This document shows, piece by piece, positions 55,451 to 64,000 of a DNA stretch of 64,000 nucleotides (its first letter is position 1; every line of letters begins with the position of its first letter). Made by a program: the position numbers and the translations under genes. The DNA comes from Cordilura impudica (taxonomy: Eukaryota; Arthropoda; Insecta; Diptera; Scathophagidae). Where the stretch lies: positions 114,796,899-114,860,898 of the forward strand of contig OY821521.1 in NCBI GenBank assembly GCA_963682025.1. The letters are read 5' to 3'. The notes under the pieces are model-generated. The model was not told the origin of the DNA. It was given only the letters and a program-made list of their open reading frames with translations, and ran no database searches.

Positions 55451-56291
55451 ACGAATTTACCAACCCAGTCCCTACTAAACCGTGAAAAAAACGATCTCTA
55501 TAGTCCTAACTAAAAACAAAAACAACAAAATTATATCGCTTTGATTGCTAAAACTATATGTTGAAAAAATAAAAATCCCTCCCTATATAAAAACAATAAA
55601 ATCTGAGAGTAACAAACCAAACTATAATTTAAGATCCATCTGTAATTTAAAATTCCTGGAAATTCAGCAATAACCTAATTTTCACTAACAATTAAAAAAA
55701 AAACAATCGGACCACTTATATAAAAATGATGCGCTTTCGAACAAACATATTCATAATTAAAATTAAAATCCCAATAAAATTAAAACTCACTTAAATATAT
55801 TGCACAAAATAAAAACCAATAAATATTCAAACTCATAAATATTCAAACCCTTCTCGCAACCCATATTTAATATATGTGATGAAATAAAATATAATATATT
55901 TGATAAAATTACGCAATTAAAATAAAAATCAACTTTAAAACCATTCCCTGACTAAACATAAAAAAATGAACAAAATCCAAACTAAAGACGATCACAAATT
56001 TGTAAAAGAAAAAAAAAAAAAATATTATATAAATATATTTAATACTCTACAAAATACATTCAATATTTCCCAGTGAAACTAACTATCTGATAAATCAAAA
56101 CTAAATTAAAATACACGCAAAAACTAAAACGCATGTAATATCCTATAAAACAATCCAAATGACTAACTATACCCCCGGTAACTAGTCATATCTCAAACAA
56201 AATAACACGTTATATTCAAAAATTCGCTAACTCTATGCACATACCCAAAAATTCAACAAAATTCGGCCTAATGCCGGAATGATTATTGGTC
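55451..56291 (-). other. gypsy 5' leader
   Basis: An A-rich, non-coding stretch on the plus strand between the PBS and the gag start. No ORF or structured repeat was recognised. It would form the untranslated and packaging region. Confidence 0.5.
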
Positions 56292-56309
56292 CGAAGACCG
56301 GCTGCGCCA
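56292..56309 (-). other. gypsy primer-binding site
   Basis: On the minus strand TGGCGCAGCCGGTCTTCG lies four bases (TTAA) inside the LTR end. TGGCGCAG-CGGT is the type used by several fly gypsy elements primed by a serine tRNA; the tRNA call is inference. Confidence 0.7.
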
Positions 56310-56313
56310 TTAA

Positions 56314-64000
<7,687 letters not shown>

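Overview
The window is eukaryotic and looks like a higher fly (Diptera; calyptrate-like is my best guess). It is AT-rich, has animal-type splice sites, and holds insect transposon families: BEL/Pao, 412/mdg1-like and CsRn1-like Ty3/gypsy, Jockey, an R1-like LINE, Penelope, hAT and Transib. It also carries dispersed repeats with internal ACGG runs of a kind common in fly genomes. The assignment is by pattern only; no search was run. Almost all of the 64 kb is nested, decayed transposable elements. The one piece of likely host gene I found is a 114-bp exon at 28670-28783, matching a peptidyl-alpha-hydroxyglycine alpha-amidating lyase (PAL, neuropeptide amidation). If it is real, most of the window is intron. 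Layout, left to right. 0-4.3 kb: BEL/Pao 3' end, a dispersed repeat, a hAT transposase pseudogene (minus) with a 61-bp intron, and a MITE. 4.9-9.35 kb: an LTR-flanked element with a gag-like start, acidic/coiled-coil pseudogene segments and an env-like tail, but no recognisable polymerase. 9.4-13.6 kb: unrecognised coding remnants and a Penelope-like element (minus) flanked by 85-bp direct repeats. 13.6-19 kb: repeats, a Helitron-like end, a LINE fragment and a TIR element. 19.1-25.0 kb: an R1-like LINE (minus) split by a 3.2-kb Transib transposon whose two ends carry satellite-like monomers. 25.3-27.4 kb: a CsRn1-like gypsy remnant lacking its RT. 28.7 kb: the PAL-like exon. 29.6-34.8 kb: a Jockey LINE plus a second LINE ORF1 remnant. 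34.8-36.2 kb: a dispersed repeat and a foldback MITE. 37.0-64.0 kb: a three-level stack. An outer BEL element (plus) carries in its gag an inner BEL element (39407-44593, 330-bp LTRs with 4 differences, perfect CCCTC duplication). In its RT it carries a Ty3/gypsy element in reverse orientation (45860 to beyond the window). The gypsy element keeps an 1127-residue pol frame, but its RT catalytic motif reads YLDG instead of YLDD. It also has a broken gag, an env-like fragment with a furin-type site, and a protein-like antisense ORF with its own poly(A) signals. Its right-hand LTR contains a (TTA)n array of at least 6.9 kb running off the window; the matching array in the left LTR is about 160 bp. 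No functional host operon, tRNA, rRNA or CRISPR was seen. The parts do not work together as one system; they are a record of successive insertions.
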